A DNA stretch of 64,000 bases from Amorphus sp040750475 (lineage in GTDB: Bacteria > Pseudomonadota > Alphaproteobacteria > Rhizobiales > Amorphaceae), in contig NZ_JABJVY010000011.1 in the NCBI RefSeq assembly GCF_040750475.1, positions 94,861 through 158,860 on the forward strand, in the 5' to 3' direction. Below the pieces are notes generated by a model. The model was not told the origin of the DNA, did no database searches, and was given only the letters and a program-made list of their open reading frames with translations. Position 1 is the stretch's first letter; every line of letters begins with the position of its first letter. Positions 16,137 through 23,841 of the stretch are shown in pieces. The position numbers and the translations under genes were made by a program.

Positions 16137-17186
16137 ATGACTGCCAATCAAACCGGGCGCGATGCCGTCGAAAGCTATCTGAACCAGGGTCTGCGCGGTG
16201 TCTGGGCGCCGATCTGCAAGTCCGTCCAAGTGAAGGCGGGTGCGCCGTTCGGCACCAAGATTGCCGGAGAGAACCTCGTCCTGTGGCGAGATGCGGACGG
16301 AAAAGTGCGCTGTGTGGAGGATTTCTGCCCCCATCGCGGCGCCAAGCTCTCGCTCGGCGAGGTTCAGAACGGCAACGTCGCCTGCCGCTATCATGGCGTG
16401 ACGGTGAACGGGGAAGGCACCATCGTTCGGGTGCCGGCGATGCCGGAGTGCGCTTTGGAGGGACGGCGTCCCTTGAAGAGCTTCGAGGCCACCGAGTGCG
16501 CCGGTGCGGTGTTCGTCTATCTGCCGAGCGCCGACCAGCCGGAGGCGCCGGAGTTCCGGCCGCCTGAGGAGTTCGTCAGCGACGAATGGCAGGCGTTCGC
16601 GTGCATGACGCACTGGGACTGCAGCTACCGGGTGAGCCTCGATAATGCCGCCGACCCGATGCACGCCTCCTATCTGCACGCCGATTCCTTCACCCTCGCC
16701 TACGGCTCGAAGCAGGACACGATGCGGCTGGAACGCACCGACACCGGCTTCACGATCGAGCGGGTTAATCAGCGCGGCGTGAACTTCGACTGGACGGATG
16801 TGGTCGTCGATCCCGGCATGGTCTACTTCCGCCTGGATATCCCCTACCCGGACGGCGCCGGCCCCGGCGGCCCCTTCCGCATCATCGGCTTCGCCGTCGC
16901 CATCGACGAAAACACCCACTACTCCTTCTTCTGGCGCTGCCGGAAGGTGCAGGGCCTGGCCGCGGAATCCTGGCGGTTTCTCTATCGCGCCTTCCTGGAA
17001 GATCGGCACTGGCACGTCCTGGAGCAGGACCGCGTGATGCTGGAATCCATCCCGGCCGACGCCCGCAAGCGCGAGATGCTCTATCAGCACGACATCGGCG
17101 TCTCCCGCCTGCGCCAGATGATGGTCCGCAAGGCGAAGGAGCATCTGAAGGCCGAAGCCGCGCAGCTCGAACAGCAGTCCGCCTGA
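16137..17186 (+). CDS. Rieske [2Fe-2S] aromatic ring-hydroxylating oxygenase, alpha subunit
   Basis: A 349-residue terminal oxygenase of the VanA/phthalate-oxygenase (homomeric) kind. Rieske ligands are Cys64-x-His66 and Cys83-x2-His86. The mononuclear iron site is in 'DNAADPMHASYLH' with His176 and His181 and acidic residues 169/173, one of which bridges electrons between subunits. There is no beta-subunit gene next to it. Such enzymes hydroxylate or demethylate aromatics and amines using a separate reductase. The likely electron donors are the flavodoxin and FAD reductase encoded at 28666-30410. It is the first enzyme gene of an operon with an importer, so it probably starts the pathway. 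Confidence 0.92.
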   Translation: MTANQTGRDAVESYLNQGLRGVWAPICKSVQVKAGAPFGTKIAGENLVLWRDADGKVRCVEDFCPHRGAKLSLGEVQNGNVACRYHGVTVNGEGTIVRVPAMPECALEGRRPLKSFEATECAGAVFVYLPSADQPEAPEFRPPEEFVSDEWQAFACMTHWDCSYRVSLDNAADPMHASYLHADSFTLAYGSKQDTMRLERTDTGFTIERVNQRGVNFDWTDVVVDPGMVYFRLDIPYPDGAGPGGPFRIIGFAVAIDENTHYSFFWRCRKVQGLAAESWRFLYRAFLEDRHWHVLEQDRVMLESIPADARKREMLYQHDIGVSRLRQMMVRKAKEHLKAEAAQLEQQSA

Positions 17187-17190
17187 CGGC

Positions 17191-17835
17191 GTGCCGGTGA
17201 CGATCACCATGCCGCTCGCCGAAGACGATCGCCTCCGCGACGTCCTGACCGGACCGTTCGTTCCCGGACGCGCGGAGGACATGACAGGCCAAAGCGTCGA
17301 GGAGGCGCTCGACCTGTCCGGCCTCGACATCACCAGCGTCGACTTCTCCGGAACCGTCTTTCACGCTCCGGTCACGGCGGTCGGCACGCGCTTTCTCGGG
17401 CTCGCCTGGTTCCGCGGCTGCCGATTTCTCGCCGGAGCCGACTTCTCGGGCGCAACCTTCTTGTCCGATGCGCGCTTCGACGACGCGCAATTTGGGCGGG
17501 ACGTGAGTTTTTCGCGCGCGGAAATGCGGGGCACTTTCGTGCTCGACCGCGCGACCTGCGAAAAAGCACTGTTCCTGGATCGTCTGCAGGTTCTTTCGAA
17601 CCTCTCCATGGATGCCACCAGCGTGGCCGGGCCGGCCTCGCTGGAAGGCTCGGAGGTCATGGGCGGCTTCTGGTGCAACGGCGCCCGTTTCCTAAGTCGC
17701 TGCAACGCGGCCGGCATGGAGGTGCATGGACGCACTTGGGTGCGCGGCACCTCGGTGGCCGACGGTCAGACCCGTCCATCGGGCCCCGCCGGCCTCCTGA
17801 CCCAGATCCATTCCTACGGCTACGTCTGGAGCTGA
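17191..17835 (+). CDS. Pentapeptide-repeat-like protein
   Basis: A 214-residue protein starting with GTG at 17191 (alternatives GTG 17197, ATG 17209), 4 bases after the Rieske gene. Between residues about 40 and 165 it has A(D/N)F/L-type five-residue periodicity, for example 'LSGLDITSVDFSGTVF', 'GADFSGATFLSDARFDDAQF' and 'FSRAEMRGTFVLDRATC'. This should form a right-handed quadrilateral beta-helix. No enzyme motif is seen. It is not a usual companion of Rieske oxygenases and ABC importers. A scaffold or protective role for the oxygenase is conceivable but not supported by direct evidence. Confidence 0.75.
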   Translation: MPVTITMPLAEDDRLRDVLTGPFVPGRAEDMTGQSVEEALDLSGLDITSVDFSGTVFHAPVTAVGTRFLGLAWFRGCRFLAGADFSGATFLSDARFDDAQFGRDVSFSRAEMRGTFVLDRATCEKALFLDRLQVLSNLSMDATSVAGPASLEGSEVMGGFWCNGARFLSRCNAAGMEVHGRTWVRGTSVADGQTRPSGPAGLLTQIHSYGYVWS

Positions 17836-17881
17836 CCGCACAGGCAACGCCCCCGTTCACCCCTTAACCCGACGGACCGCC

Positions 17882-18661
17882 ATGACCTCCAGCCTCGAGC
17901 TTAGAGACATCACCAAAGTCTTCCCGGACCGGAAGACCGGTCGCGAAGTGACCGCGGTGACCGGCATGTCGTTCAACGTGGCCCCTGGCGAGCTCGTCGC
18001 CGTCGTCGGACCGTCGGGCTGCGGCAAGAGCACGATCCTCAACATGGTCTCCGGCCTTTACGGGCCGAGCCAGGGCGAAGTGCTGATCAGCGGCGAACCG
18101 GTGCGCTCGACCCGCTCCGACGTGGGCTTCATGCTGCAGAAGGATCTGCTGCTGCCCTGGCGCAACATCGTCGGCAACGTCGAGTTCGGTCTGGAAGAAA
18201 AGCGAATGACGCGTAAGCAGCGCCGGGAACGTGCGCTGGCCGAACTCGCCCGGGTGCGGCTGTCGGAGTTCGCCTTCCACTATCCCCACCAGCTTTCCGG
18301 CGGCATGCGCCAGCGTGCGGCGCTGGCCCGCACGCTCGCGATCGATCCGGAGATCGTCCTTCTGGACGAACCGTTCTCCGCGCTCGATGCCCAGACCAAG
18401 GTCATTCTGCAGAAGAGCTTCTCGCAGACCATCGCGGAAACCGGCGTCACCTGCTTGCTGATCACCCACGATTTACAGGAGGCGGTGATCATGTCCGACC
18501 GCGTGGTGGTGCTGTCGGGCCGACCCGGTACCGTGATCGACGAATTCGCGATCGACCTGCCCCATCGCAACGATCCCGTCGCCCGCTCCATGGAGCCTGG
18601 CGCGCAGACTTACGTGAAGCGCCTGTTCGACGCGCTGCACCTGGAAGACCAAGCCGCATAA
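17882..18661 (+). CDS. ABC transporter ATP-binding protein (nitrate/sulfonate/taurine importer family)
   Basis: A 259-residue ATPase with Walker A 'GPSGCGKST', signature 'LSGGMRQRAALART', Walker B 'IVLLDEPFSALD' and the switch 'ITHDLQEAV'. The sequence is of the SsuB/TauB/NrtD type. It is the first of three importer genes following the Rieske oxygenase, so the substrate is probably the aromatic or aminated compound the oxygenase attacks. The three genes are tightly packed and co-directional. Confidence 0.93.
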   Translation: MTSSLELRDITKVFPDRKTGREVTAVTGMSFNVAPGELVAVVGPSGCGKSTILNMVSGLYGPSQGEVLISGEPVRSTRSDVGFMLQKDLLLPWRNIVGNVEFGLEEKRMTRKQRRERALAELARVRLSEFAFHYPHQLSGGMRQRAALARTLAIDPEIVLLDEPFSALDAQTKVILQKSFSQTIAETGVTCLLITHDLQEAVIMSDRVVVLSGRPGTVIDEFAIDLPHRNDPVARSMEPGAQTYVKRLFDALHLEDQAA

Positions 18662-18692
18662 CCCAAAGCGGCCCAGAGGAAGGAGAACGAGG

Positions 18693-19685
18693 ATGACGTT
18701 TCAGTGCTTCGGCGGGTTCGCCCGCAGGGTTGCGGCCGTCGCCGCCGTCTCGGCGATGATGGCCACCGGCGCGGTTGCCGCGGAAAAGGTGACCTACCTG
18801 TTCCCGGCCCCGGACTTCCTGCCGGCGTTCACGCCGTTCCAGGTGGCGAAGGCGAAAGGCTACTATGAGGATGCCGGCCTCGACATCGATTTCCGCATCG
18901 GCAAAGGCGGCGCGGACGTCGCCAAGCAGGTTGCCGTCGGCAATGCCGATCTCGGCGGCGGCATCGGCGACACGCCGATCATCGTGCGCGCCAACGGTCT
19001 GCCGGTGAAGGGCGTCGCCCTGCTCGGCGGCAAGGCGCTGACCCAGATCATCATTCGCGACGACACGGGCGCCTCCGACGTCGCCAGCCTGAAGGGCAAG
19101 AAGGTCGGCGTCATGGCGTTCCAGGACACCACCTACTACAACCTGCTCGCCGCGCTGGAGGCCGCCGGCCTCTCCAAGAACGACGTCGACATCCAGGCCG
19201 TCGGCCCCGCCGGCATGGTCCAGCTCATGATCTCCGGCGACCTGGACGCCATCTCCGGCACGCCGGATTGGGCCGCCTCCATCGAGGGAGCCGGCGTCGA
19301 CCTCACCGTCCTGCCGATTAACGACATGTTCCCGGCGATGGCCCAGGCGATCCTGTCCTCCGACGACACGATCGAGAACAAGCCGGAGATCGTCGGCGGC
19401 TTCGTCCAGGCCACGCTGCACGGCCTGCGCGACGTGATGGAAGATCCGGAGGGCTCCGCCAAGCTTCTGGCGGAAAATGTGCCCCAGTTCCACGGCAAGG
19501 AAGCGTTCCTGACGGAAGTCATGAAACGCTACACCGACCTGGTCTACTCCGGCACCGACATGGCCGATCTCGGCAAATTCGATCCGGAGCGGGTAAAGGC
19601 GGTCGAGGACTTCTACCTCGAGGCCGGAATCATCTCCAACGCGCCGCCTCTCGACGACCTCTTCACCAATGAGTTCGTCAAGTGA
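18693..19685 (+). CDS. ABC transporter substrate-binding protein (NMT1/SsuA-like)
   Basis: A 330-residue periplasmic protein with a signal peptide ending near VAAEK. 'PAPDFLPAFTPFQVAKAKGYYEDAGL' is the NMT1/THI5-like opening of SsuA and related binding proteins for sulfonates, nitrate, thiamine precursors and small aromatics. A strong AGGAAGGAG site precedes the ATG. It is the ligand-recognition component of the importer, with specificity unknown. Confidence 0.92.
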   Translation: MTFQCFGGFARRVAAVAAVSAMMATGAVAAEKVTYLFPAPDFLPAFTPFQVAKAKGYYEDAGLDIDFRIGKGGADVAKQVAVGNADLGGGIGDTPIIVRANGLPVKGVALLGGKALTQIIIRDDTGASDVASLKGKKVGVMAFQDTTYYNLLAALEAAGLSKNDVDIQAVGPAGMVQLMISGDLDAISGTPDWAASIEGAGVDLTVLPINDMFPAMAQAILSSDDTIENKPEIVGGFVQATLHGLRDVMEDPEGSAKLLAENVPQFHGKEAFLTEVMKRYTDLVYSGTDMADLGKFDPERVKAVEDFYLEAGIISNAPPLDDLFTNEFVK

Positions 19686-20554
19686 GCGACCGCGCCACCC
19701 TCGACAGCGATGGCGCCCCCGGATTCGGGGGCGCTTCAGGAAACGGAAGGTCCGAGATGCTGCGGCTGATGCGGCTCGCCATTCCCCGCTGGACGTCTGC
19801 CGGGCCAGAACTCGGGATCATGATCGCGGTCGGCATCGTGGTCATCGCGGCCTGGGAGTTCCTGCCGCCGCTGCTGGACGTGCCGAAATATATCATCCCG
19901 ACCTTTTCCGAGTGCGTTGCGGAATTCTTCCGCATGGCGCGCTACGAGGAGCTTGGGAAGCACTTCATGTCGACGCTGACGACGTCGATCATCGGCTTCC
20001 TGCTCGGCAGTGCGCTGGGCGCGGCATTCGGCTACCTGCTCGGCCTGTCCAAGCTCTGGGAGCGGGTTCTGTCGCCCTACATCCTGGCGCTGCAGATCGC
20101 GCCCAAGGTGGCGTTTGCCCCGCTGTTCATCATGTGGTTCGGCTACAACCTGCTGCCGAAGCTGTTGGTGACCGTGCTGATCGTGTTCTTCCCGATCCTG
20201 GTCAACGTGCTGCAGTCGATGAAGACGGTCGACCGCGACCTGATCAACCTGGCCCGCGTCTACAACATGTCGCGGATCAAGATCTTCTGGAAGATCGAGT
20301 TCCCCTCCTCCATGCCGTCTCTGTTCGCCGGCCTTCGGATCGGCGCGACGCTGGCGGTGATCGGTGTGACGGTGGGCGAACTCGTCGGCGGCAACACCGG
20401 CCTCGGCTTCCTGATCACCTATGGTGAGGGCCAGGCCAACACGGCGATGGTGTTCAATGCCATCGGCCTCCTGACCGTGATCGGCATCGTGCTCTATTTC
20501 GCCGTGGCGGCGATCGAGAAGCGCGTCCTGCACTATCTGGAGCGGGAGCACTAA
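19682..20554 (+). CDS. ABC transporter permease (SsuC/TauC-like)
   Basis: A 290-residue permease with six hydrophobic segments and the EAA loop around 'INLARVYNMSRIKIFWKIEFPSSMPSLFAGLRIGATLAVIG'. The GTG start overlaps the stop of the binding-protein gene by 4 bases (GTGA), showing translational coupling. It completes the three-gene importer. The operon then ends at a block of tandem repeats. Confidence 0.92.
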   Translation: MSDRATLDSDGAPGFGGASGNGRSEMLRLMRLAIPRWTSAGPELGIMIAVGIVVIAAWEFLPPLLDVPKYIIPTFSECVAEFFRMARYEELGKHFMSTLTTSIIGFLLGSALGAAFGYLLGLSKLWERVLSPYILALQIAPKVAFAPLFIMWFGYNLLPKLLVTVLIVFFPILVNVLQSMKTVDRDLINLARVYNMSRIKIFWKIEFPSSMPSLFAGLRIGATLAVIGVTVGELVGGNTGLGFLITYGEGQANTAMVFNAIGLLTVIGIVLYFAVAAIEKRVLHYLEREH

Positions 20555-20555
20555 A

Positions 20556-21070
20556 GCAAATCCAGGAAAAGTGGGAACCGGTTTTCCGTCCGGATTTGCG
20601 ATTTAGAAATTTAAGCGCTCACGCCAGCTCGCGATGCTCGCGGCTGCGCGGGCGCGGCCCAAAAAGGGCCGGCGCGCCGTCGCGCGCTGGCTCAGCAAAT
20701 CCAGGAAAAGTGGGAACCGGTTTTCCGTCCGGATTTGCGATTTAGAAATTTAAGCGCTCACGCCAGCTCGCGATGCTCGCGGCTGCGCGGGCGCGGCCCA
20801 AAAAGGGCCGGCGCGCCGTCGCGCGCTGGCTCAGCAAATCCAGGAAAAGTGGGAACCGGTTTTCCGTCCGGATTTGCGATTTAGAAATTTAAGCGCTCAC
20901 GCCAGCTCGCGATGCTCGCGGCTGCGCGGGCGCGGCCCAAAAAGGGCCGGCGCGCCGTCGCGCGCTGGCTCAGCAAATCCAGGAAAAGTGGGAACCGGTT
21001 CTCCGTCCGGATTTGCGATTTAGAAATTTAAGCGCTCACGCCGGCTCGCGATGCTCGCGGCTGCGCGGGC
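20556..21070. repeat. 139-bp tandem repeat, three full copies and a partial fourth
   Basis: Units begin with GCAAATCCAGG at 20556, 20695, 20834 and 20973, exactly 139 bp apart. The first three are virtually identical. The fourth has base changes (for example TTCTCC for TTTTCC and CCGG for CCAG) and breaks off near 21070. Each unit has a palindromic part (GCAAATCC ... GGATTTGC around AACCGGTT) and a GC-rich hairpin (CGGCCC AAAAA GGGCCG). The first part is an extragenic palindrome of the kind dispersed in Hyphomicrobiales genomes, also seen at 31202, 42959 and 50881. The block begins 2 bases after the permease stop and may act as a terminator. Most of the 20555-21220 gap is this repeat. Confidence 0.95.
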
Positions 21071-21171
21071 ATCGCGAGCCCGCACGACCGGGCCGGCTTT
21101 GCACCAACCCTCGCCTTCCGACCCCGTCGATCCCGTTGACAGGGCCGGATGGCAAGCCTAAAAATAATTTT

Positions 21172-21194
21172 GAACATAATGTTCAAAAACGAAC
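21172..21194. promoter_or_regulatory. Three-half-site operator upstream of the ring-cleavage operon (site 2)
   Basis: GAAC (21172-21175), five bases, GTTC (21181-21184), six bases, GAAC (21191-21194). The first two half-sites lie in a perfect 21-bp palindrome at 21168-21188 centred on A21178. The layout is identical to that at 15803 and nearly identical to 35037. The GTG start of the hydrolase is 27 bp downstream, so binding here would directly affect promoter use. Confidence 0.75.
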
Positions 21195-21220
21195 AATTCA
21201 CTAATCAGGAGCTCCGAACC

Positions 21221-22114
21221 GTGACCGCAGTCGACGCCCCGCATAGCGAGACCGAGAGCGCGCTTGTCGAAGCGAGTGCGGCCGGCGTGGCGTACCTGCG
21301 CCGCTCCGGGGCCGGCACGCCGGTGGTTTTCCTGCATGGCATCGGCTCGCAGGCGGCCTCATTCGCGCCGCTGGTGCCGCATCTTCCCGCCGCGCTCGAT
21401 CTCGTGTTCTGGAACGCCCCCGGCTATGGCGCCTCCGCACCGCTTGAGGTGGACTGGCCGACGGAAGAGGCCTATGCCGACGCGCTGGCCGCGCTCCTCG
21501 ACGCCCTCGGCTTCGACCGCGTGCATCTCGTCGGCCATTCGCTGGGGACGCTGATGGCGGCCCGCTTCGCGGCCAAGCGCGCGGATCGGGTCGCGACCCT
21601 GGCGCTTGCGGCCTGCGCGGCCGGCTACGCAGTGCCCGTGGGCAGCCCTCTTCCGGAAAAGGTGCAGGGCCGCATCGATGCGCTGGTGGCGCTTGGCGCC
21701 CCCGAGTTCGCTCGCACCCGCGCACCGCGCCTGGTGTTTCAGCCGGAGGCGCATCCCGACGCCGTCGCCGCTGTCGAGCGCGCGATGGCCGCCGTGACCA
21801 TGCCCGGCTACGGTCAGGCGGTGCATATGCTCGCCGCCGGTCGGCTAACGGCAAGCCTCGCCCAGGTCACCGCGCCCACCACCTTCCTTTGGGGCGAAGG
21901 CGACGTGGTGACCCCGCAAGCCCAGACCCTGGAAGCGATCGCCGCGCGCCGTAGCGCCGGCGGACCCGAGCCCAGCTACCACCAAATTCCCAACGCCGGC
22001 CACGCCCTCTACCTGGAGCAGCCGGCCGCCGTCGCAACCGTTCTCGCCGAGCACATCGTCGCTGAGAACCGGACGGCAGGAGACACCCGACCGACGCCGG
22101 GAATGCGCGGATGA
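21221..22114 (+). CDS. Alpha/beta hydrolase, probable C-C bond (meta-cleavage product) or ester hydrolase
   Basis: A 297-residue alpha/beta hydrolase. 'VFLHGIGSQAASF' is the oxyanion region, the nucleophile elbow is G105-H-S107-L-G109, an acid is in 'GEGD', and the catalytic His is 261 (AGHALYLEQP). I chose GTG 21221 since CAGGAG precedes it and the operator lies just upstream. The open frame extends to 21149 but would run through the operator. It heads the operon with an extradiol dioxygenase as second gene, consistent with hydrolysis of a ring-cleavage product, though esterase or 3-oxoadipate enol-lactonase activity cannot be excluded. Confidence 0.85.
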   Translation: MTAVDAPHSETESALVEASAAGVAYLRRSGAGTPVVFLHGIGSQAASFAPLVPHLPAALDLVFWNAPGYGASAPLEVDWPTEEAYADALAALLDALGFDRVHLVGHSLGTLMAARFAAKRADRVATLALAACAAGYAVPVGSPLPEKVQGRIDALVALGAPEFARTRAPRLVFQPEAHPDAVAAVERAMAAVTMPGYGQAVHMLAAGRLTASLAQVTAPTTFLWGEGDVVTPQAQTLEAIAARRSAGGPEPSYHQIPNAGHALYLEQPAAVATVLAEHIVAENRTAGDTRPTPGMRG

Positions 22115-22130
22115 CGAAGAGGAGGACGCA

Positions 22131-23045
22131 ATGACGGAAGCTTTGCGCGCCGGACACTTACGCGGCATCATGATGCACGCACCCATGATGACCGCCACGG
22201 TCGACTTCTATGTCGACTCCTGGGGGCTGTCGCTCGCCACCCGAGGCGACGGCGTCGCCTACATGGCCGGTACCGGCCCGGAGCCGTTCCTCTACGGCCT
22301 GAAGGACAGCGACAGCTTCGGCATCGAATACGTGCATTTCGGCATGCCCGACCGGGCGGCGATGGATGCCTTCTACCATCAGTCGGTCGAGCGCGGGGCG
22401 ACTGTGCTGGGTGCCCCTTCCCTGTTCGACGATCCGATCGGCGGCTACGGCTTCGAGATCCTGGATCCGGATTTCCGCCGGCTGCGCTTTACCACCGAGC
22501 TTCGGATGAAGCCCTCCGAGGATACCTTCGCGCTGCCGCGCAAGATCTCTCATGTGGTGCTCAACACGCCGGACATGGAAGCGACCCAGGACTGGTACTG
22601 CAAAGTCCTCGGCTTTCGGGTCTCGGACTATTCCGCCGACCAGATGGTGTTCCTGCGCTGCAGCTCCGACCACCATTCGATCGCCCTGGTGCGCGCGCCT
22701 TACGCCAGCGTCAATCACGTGGCATTCGAAATGCCGGATCTCGATTCCTTCATGCGCGGCATCGGCCGCATGAAGCAAAAGGGTCAGGTGCCGAGCTGGG
22801 GCCCCGGCCGGCACGGACCCGGCAACAACCCGTTCGCCTACTTCGTTTCGCCCTCCGGCTTCGTGATCGAGTTCACATCCGAGTTGCAGCAGATCGACGA
22901 GACGACCCATGAGGCGAAAGTCTGGTCGCGTACCGATCCCGACTCGATGGACCGCTGGATGACGGCCGGCCCGCCAACCCCGGCCCAGCGCGCCGTGATG
23001 ATGGGGCGCCCCGATCCGGGCTTCCCCGGCCTGAAGCAGGCCTGA
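22131..23045 (+). CDS. Two-domain VOC protein, probable type I extradiol dioxygenase
   Basis: A 304-residue protein of two vicinal-oxygen-chelate domains. The second domain keeps the 2-His-1-Glu metal site: His141 (ISHVVLNT), His196 (VNHVAFEM) and Glu247 (FVIEFTSE). This is the arrangement of catechol 2,3-dioxygenase-type ring-cleaving enzymes, and length fits. AGGAGG precedes the start. With the preceding hydrolase it forms a meta-cleavage pair. The aromatic substrate is unknown. Confidence 0.88.
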   Translation: MTEALRAGHLRGIMMHAPMMTATVDFYVDSWGLSLATRGDGVAYMAGTGPEPFLYGLKDSDSFGIEYVHFGMPDRAAMDAFYHQSVERGATVLGAPSLFDDPIGGYGFEILDPDFRRLRFTTELRMKPSEDTFALPRKISHVVLNTPDMEATQDWYCKVLGFRVSDYSADQMVFLRCSSDHHSIALVRAPYASVNHVAFEMPDLDSFMRGIGRMKQKGQVPSWGPGRHGPGNNPFAYFVSPSGFVIEFTSELQQIDETTHEAKVWSRTDPDSMDRWMTAGPPTPAQRAVMMGRPDPGFPGLKQA

Positions 23046-23049
23046 CGCC

Positions 23050-23841
23050 ATGGATCTCGGACTTCACGGCAAGACCGCCGTCATCACCGGCGGCAGCTCC
23101 GGTATCGGGCTTGCGGCCGCACGCAAGTTCCTGGCGGAGGGGGCGAATGTGGCCATCTGCGCCCGGGGCGCGGAGCGGCTGACGGCGGCCCGCGATGCGC
23201 TCGCGGCCGAGTTCGGCGCCGAGCATGTAATAGCGGAAGCGGTGTCGGTCCTCGACGCAACCGCTTTCGACGGCTTCGCCGGCCATGTTCTCGATCGCTT
23301 CGGCGGCGTCGACGCCCTCGTCAACAATGCCGGCCAAGGCCGGGTTTCGACCTTCGCCGAAACCACGGACGATGCCTGGCGGGAAGAGCTCGAGCTGAAA
23401 TATTTCAGTCAGATCGTGCCGATCCGCGCCTTCAGCGAAGCTCTGAAGGACAGCGGCCAGGGCGCGATCATGGCGGTCAACTCGCTGCTCGCCTACCAGC
23501 CGGAGCCGCACATGGTCTGCACGTCGTCGGCCCGCGCCGGCGTACAGAACCTGTTGAAGTCGCTTTCGGTCGAGTTCGCGCCCGAGGTTCGGGTCAACTC
23601 GATCCTGGTCGGGCTGGTGGATTCCGGCCAATGGCAGCGCCGGTTCGCCGCCCGCGCCGATCAAAACCAAAGCCGCGAGGCTTGGTATGCCGACCTCGCA
23701 TCAAAGAAGAACATCCCTCTCGGCCGCCTCGGCGAGCCCGAGGAGGCCGCGCGCGCGCTGGTCTTCCTCGCCTCACCGGCAGCCTCCTACATCACAGGAG
23801 CCCATCTTGAGATCTCTGGCGGCCTCTCACGTTTCGTTTGA
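23050..23841 (+). CDS. Divergent short-chain dehydrogenase lacking the Tyr-Lys catalytic pair
   Basis: A 263-residue SDR with an intact cofactor loop (TGGSSGIG) and NNAG motif. Where the catalytic Tyr-x3-Lys should be, the sequence is Thr158-Ser-Ser-Ala-Arg162, followed by AGVQNL as in normal SDRs. The protein either uses other residues or has a different reaction, for example on a substrate that needs no Tyr acid. A similar 'SSARAG' variant recurs in SDRs of aromatic clusters, as far as I recall. It is tightly linked to the VOC gene, and its 3' end overlaps the ThDP enzyme start by about 35 bases. Confidence 0.85.
   Translation: MDLGLHGKTAVITGGSSGIGLAAARKFLAEGANVAICARGAERLTAARDALAAEFGAEHVIAEAVSVLDATAFDGFAGHVLDRFGGVDALVNNAGQGRVSTFAETTDDAWREELELKYFSQIVPIRAFSEALKDSGQGAIMAVNSLLAYQPEPHMVCTSSARAGVQNLLKSLSVEFAPEVRVNSILVGLVDSGQWQRRFAARADQNQSREAWYADLASKKNIPLGRLGEPEEAARALVFLASPAASYITGAHLEISGGLSRFV

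Noticed and set aside
20556..21070. CRISPR array
   Set aside because: The period is constant at 139 bp and the whole unit repeats, so there are no variable spacers between short repeats.
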